6,446 nt of DNA from Halieaceae bacterium (GTDB taxonomy: Bacteria; Pseudomonadota; Gammaproteobacteria; Pseudomonadales; Halieaceae), in contig QXYP01000039.1 in assembly GCA_009886815.1 (NCBI GenBank), positions 1 through 6,446 on the forward strand. Direction: 5' to 3'. This document shows positions 5,371 to 6,446 of the stretch, piece after piece. Numbering within the stretch: the stretch's first letter is position 1; each line of letters starts with the position of its first letter. Below the pieces are notes generated by a model. The model was not told the DNA's origin and did no database searches. It saw nothing but the letters and a program-made list of their open reading frames with translations. The position numbers and the translations under genes were made by a program.

Positions 5371-6226
5371 GCACTGGCAGAAAACAAGGTTCAAAACTGC
5401 GAGTGGTCTGACCCTTGTGGCAGATATGGCCGGGCCCGAGAACGGTCAGCCGGTTATTTTGCTACACGGGGGTGGTCAAACGCGCCATTCCTGGAGCAAG
5501 GCCCTCTCAGAATTGGCGGCTGCAGGATACAAGGTGATATCGCCTGACTTGCGAGGCCATGGAGAGAGTCAATGGTGCCCCGAGGGCCGCTATACCTTGG
5601 ATGACTATATGGTCGATTTGGGGCTCATCATGGGTACCCTAGTTTCGTCGCCGATATTGGTGGGGGCCTCATTGGGTGGTGTGGTATCGCTAGTGGGTCT
5701 GGGTGAGCAGCAGTTGCCCCCCGCACGGGCACTCGTGTTGGTCGATGTTGTGCCGCGCATGGAGTCGGCTGGCGTTAAGGAAATTATTGATTTTATGTCC
5801 GCCAATTCCGGTGGATTTGTGTCAATCGACGCAGCGGCTCATGCGGTTGGGCAGTATTTGCCCGATCGCCCTCGGCGTTTCAGTCGGGATGGCCTGCTCA
5901 AGAACCTGAGGCAACGCAGCAACGGACGTTACTACTGGCACTGGGACCCCGCGATTCACAGTAACGCAGGCTCGCCCGAAGACATTGAAACCATGGCGCA
6001 GCGAATGGAAGCCGCCGCGAGGTTGATTGATGTGCCTACGTTGGTGATGCGGGGAGGGCGCAGCCGAGTGGTGAGTGCGGAGGGGGTGGCACACTTGGCG
6101 GAGCTGATACCCCATGCCGACTTTGTAGACATTGCCGAAGCCGGGCACATGGTTGTTGGCGATCAGAATGACGAGTTTAACGCCGTTATTCGAGAGTTCC
6201 TTGTCTCTTCATGTGGTAGTGCATGA
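5363..6226 (+). CDS. Alpha/beta-fold hydrolase with TTG start and unusual acid position
   Basis: This is a 287-residue single-domain alpha/beta hydrolase, cytoplasmic by lack of a signal. Motifs: HGGGQT at 35-40 forming the oxyanion hole, PDLRGHGES at 61-69, nucleophile elbow GASLGG with Ser103, YYWHWDP in the cap, and catalytic His262 in EAGHMVVGDQND. Relatives in this haloperoxidase/epoxide-hydrolase-like group usually read G-x-x-S-D-V-V at the charge-relay acid, but here it reads GGRSRVVS with Arg235. Asp128 after strand 6 (LVLVDVVPR) could serve instead. The start must be the TTG at 5363, because a stop lies at 5351-5353 in frame and the first ATG (5426) would cut away the first beta strands. 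This start overlaps the amidohydrolase by eight bases, so coupled translation is likely. The true substrate is unknown; it could be an ester, lactone or amide linked to the amidohydrolase's pathway. Confidence 0.9.
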   Translation: MAEHWQKTRFKTASGLTLVADMAGPENGQPVILLHGGGQTRHSWSKALSELAAAGYKVISPDLRGHGESQWCPEGRYTLDDYMVDLGLIMGTLVSSPILVGASLGGVVSLVGLGEQQLPPARALVLVDVVPRMESAGVKEIIDFMSANSGGFVSIDAAAHAVGQYLPDRPRRFSRDGLLKNLRQRSNGRYYWHWDPAIHSNAGSPEDIETMAQRMEAAARLIDVPTLVMRGGRSRVVSAEGVAHLAELIPHADFVDIAEAGHMVVGDQNDEFNAVIREFLVSSCGSA

Positions 6227-6391
6227 AACCTTAAATGGCGTCCCAAGGACTGCTCATCGCAACGTAAGCGTCAAAATATAAAACCCATGGAATATTACCT
6301 GATTGCAATAATGTGTTTGTCCGGGTGACTTGGCCCAACTGGTTGCGACGCCATCGTGTATGGGTGAAAAAGCCTTAGGGCTGTTTGAATT
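6227..6391. other. Non-coding stretch after the operon
   Basis: I see no gene here. It contains an 8-base inverted repeat, ATGGCGTC at 6235-6242 against GACGCCAT at 6347-6354, and a small hairpin AGCC-TTAG-GGCT at 6371-6382. Bases 6324-6345 have a faint likeness to the 5' part of a tRNA-Ser (TGGCC, then A-A-C-T-G-G in D-loop order). None of these is strong alone. Confidence 0.4.
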
Positions 6392-6413
6392 AATCCCTCC
6401 TTCTCCGCCACCA
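6392..6413 (+). tRNA. 3' end of a tRNA-Ser-like sequence (fragment; possible attachment site)
   Basis: The stretch AATCCCTCCTTCTCCGCCA (6392-6410) reads as the last bases of a T loop, T-stem strand CCCTC, acceptor strand CTTCTCC, discriminator G and CCA, followed by a second CCA. A G discriminator and the acceptor partner GGAGAAG are what I know of gammaproteobacterial tRNA-Ser. Upstream identity stops inside the T loop: the bases before AAT do not give the usual GGTTCGA, and there is no GGAGAAG at the correct distance. It is therefore a fragment or decayed gene, as left when an integrase duplicates a tRNA 3' end. Confidence 0.55.
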
Positions 6414-6446
6414 TAAAAAAAGGGACTCAACGAGTCCCTTTTTTTA
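6414..6446 (+). terminator. Perfect rho-independent terminator hairpin
   Basis: An A tract (6415-6421) and GGGACTC (6422-6428) pair perfectly across the loop AAC with GAGTCCC (6432-6438) and a seven-T tract (6439-6445). The arms are 15 bp including the flanking T/A. Being symmetrical, it can stop transcription from both sides. Its position directly after the tRNA-like CCA suggests that it originally served a tRNA gene; it may also end the ferredoxin operon transcript. Confidence 0.9.

Noticed and set aside
6392..6413. 3' end of tmRNA (ssrA)
   Set aside because: The tmRNA ends I know are of the type GGGTTCAACTCCCGCC...CTCCACCA with an Ala-type acceptor. The bases here fit tRNA-Ser better, and no tag-peptide frame lies upstream.
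1..6446. CRISPR array, insertion sequence, transposase or integrase
   Set aside because: I found no regularly spaced direct repeats, no transposase or integrase motifs in any frame, and no terminal inverted repeats with flanking duplications.

Overview
The window looks like an accessory catabolic region of a gammaproteobacterium, probably marine or environmental (Cellvibrionales/Spongiibacter-like is a guess from gene content). Base composition is moderately GC-rich, start codons include GTG and TTG, and a tRNA-Ser-like 3' end of gammaproteobacterial type sits at the right edge. No ribosomal or housekeeping gene is present. Every complete gene encodes a small enzyme or an electron-transfer protein.

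Left part (1-1946, + strand): the C-terminal three quarters of an SMR-type (EmrE-like) multidrug transporter, an atypical SDR/NmrA-like NAD(P)-binding protein, and a hormone-sensitive-lipase-type (family IV) alpha/beta hydrolase. The spacings are 63 and 28 bases and no terminator is visible between them. A 118-base convergent gap with some inverted-repeat structure follows.

Middle part (2065-4022, - strand): an aldehyde dehydrogenase followed by a DUF35-type Zn-ribbon/OB-fold protein, both reading leftwards. DUF35 proteins usually accompany a thiolase or another CoA-thioester enzyme, but none is visible here. A divergent promoter region (4023-4131) carries a 30-base imperfect palindrome overlapping a perfect TATAAT box. 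This is the best regulatory candidate in the window.

Right part (4132-6226, + strand): a tight three-gene operon encoding a P450-type single-cluster ferredoxin, an acetylpolyamine amidohydrolase of the histone-deacetylase fold, and an alpha/beta hydrolase. The hydrolase starts at TTG inside the end of the amidohydrolase gene and has Arg where the family usually has its catalytic Asp. The ferredoxin has no P450 partner in the window.

Right edge (6227-6446): non-coding. It ends in a 19-base exact tRNA-Ser-like 3' terminus followed directly by a perfect 15-bp-arm terminator hairpin. The rest of a functional tRNA is missing or unrecognisable, which suggests an attachment-site duplication or a tRNA relic at the border of an integrated segment.

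Together the genes suggest an uptake/turnover module: esterases release alcohols or acids, ALDH oxidises aldehydes, DUF35 serves CoA-thioester chemistry, the ferredoxin supplies electrons to a P450 elsewhere, and the amidohydrolase removes acetyl from an N-acetylated amine. The pathway is inferred from family membership; the sequence does not show the substrate.
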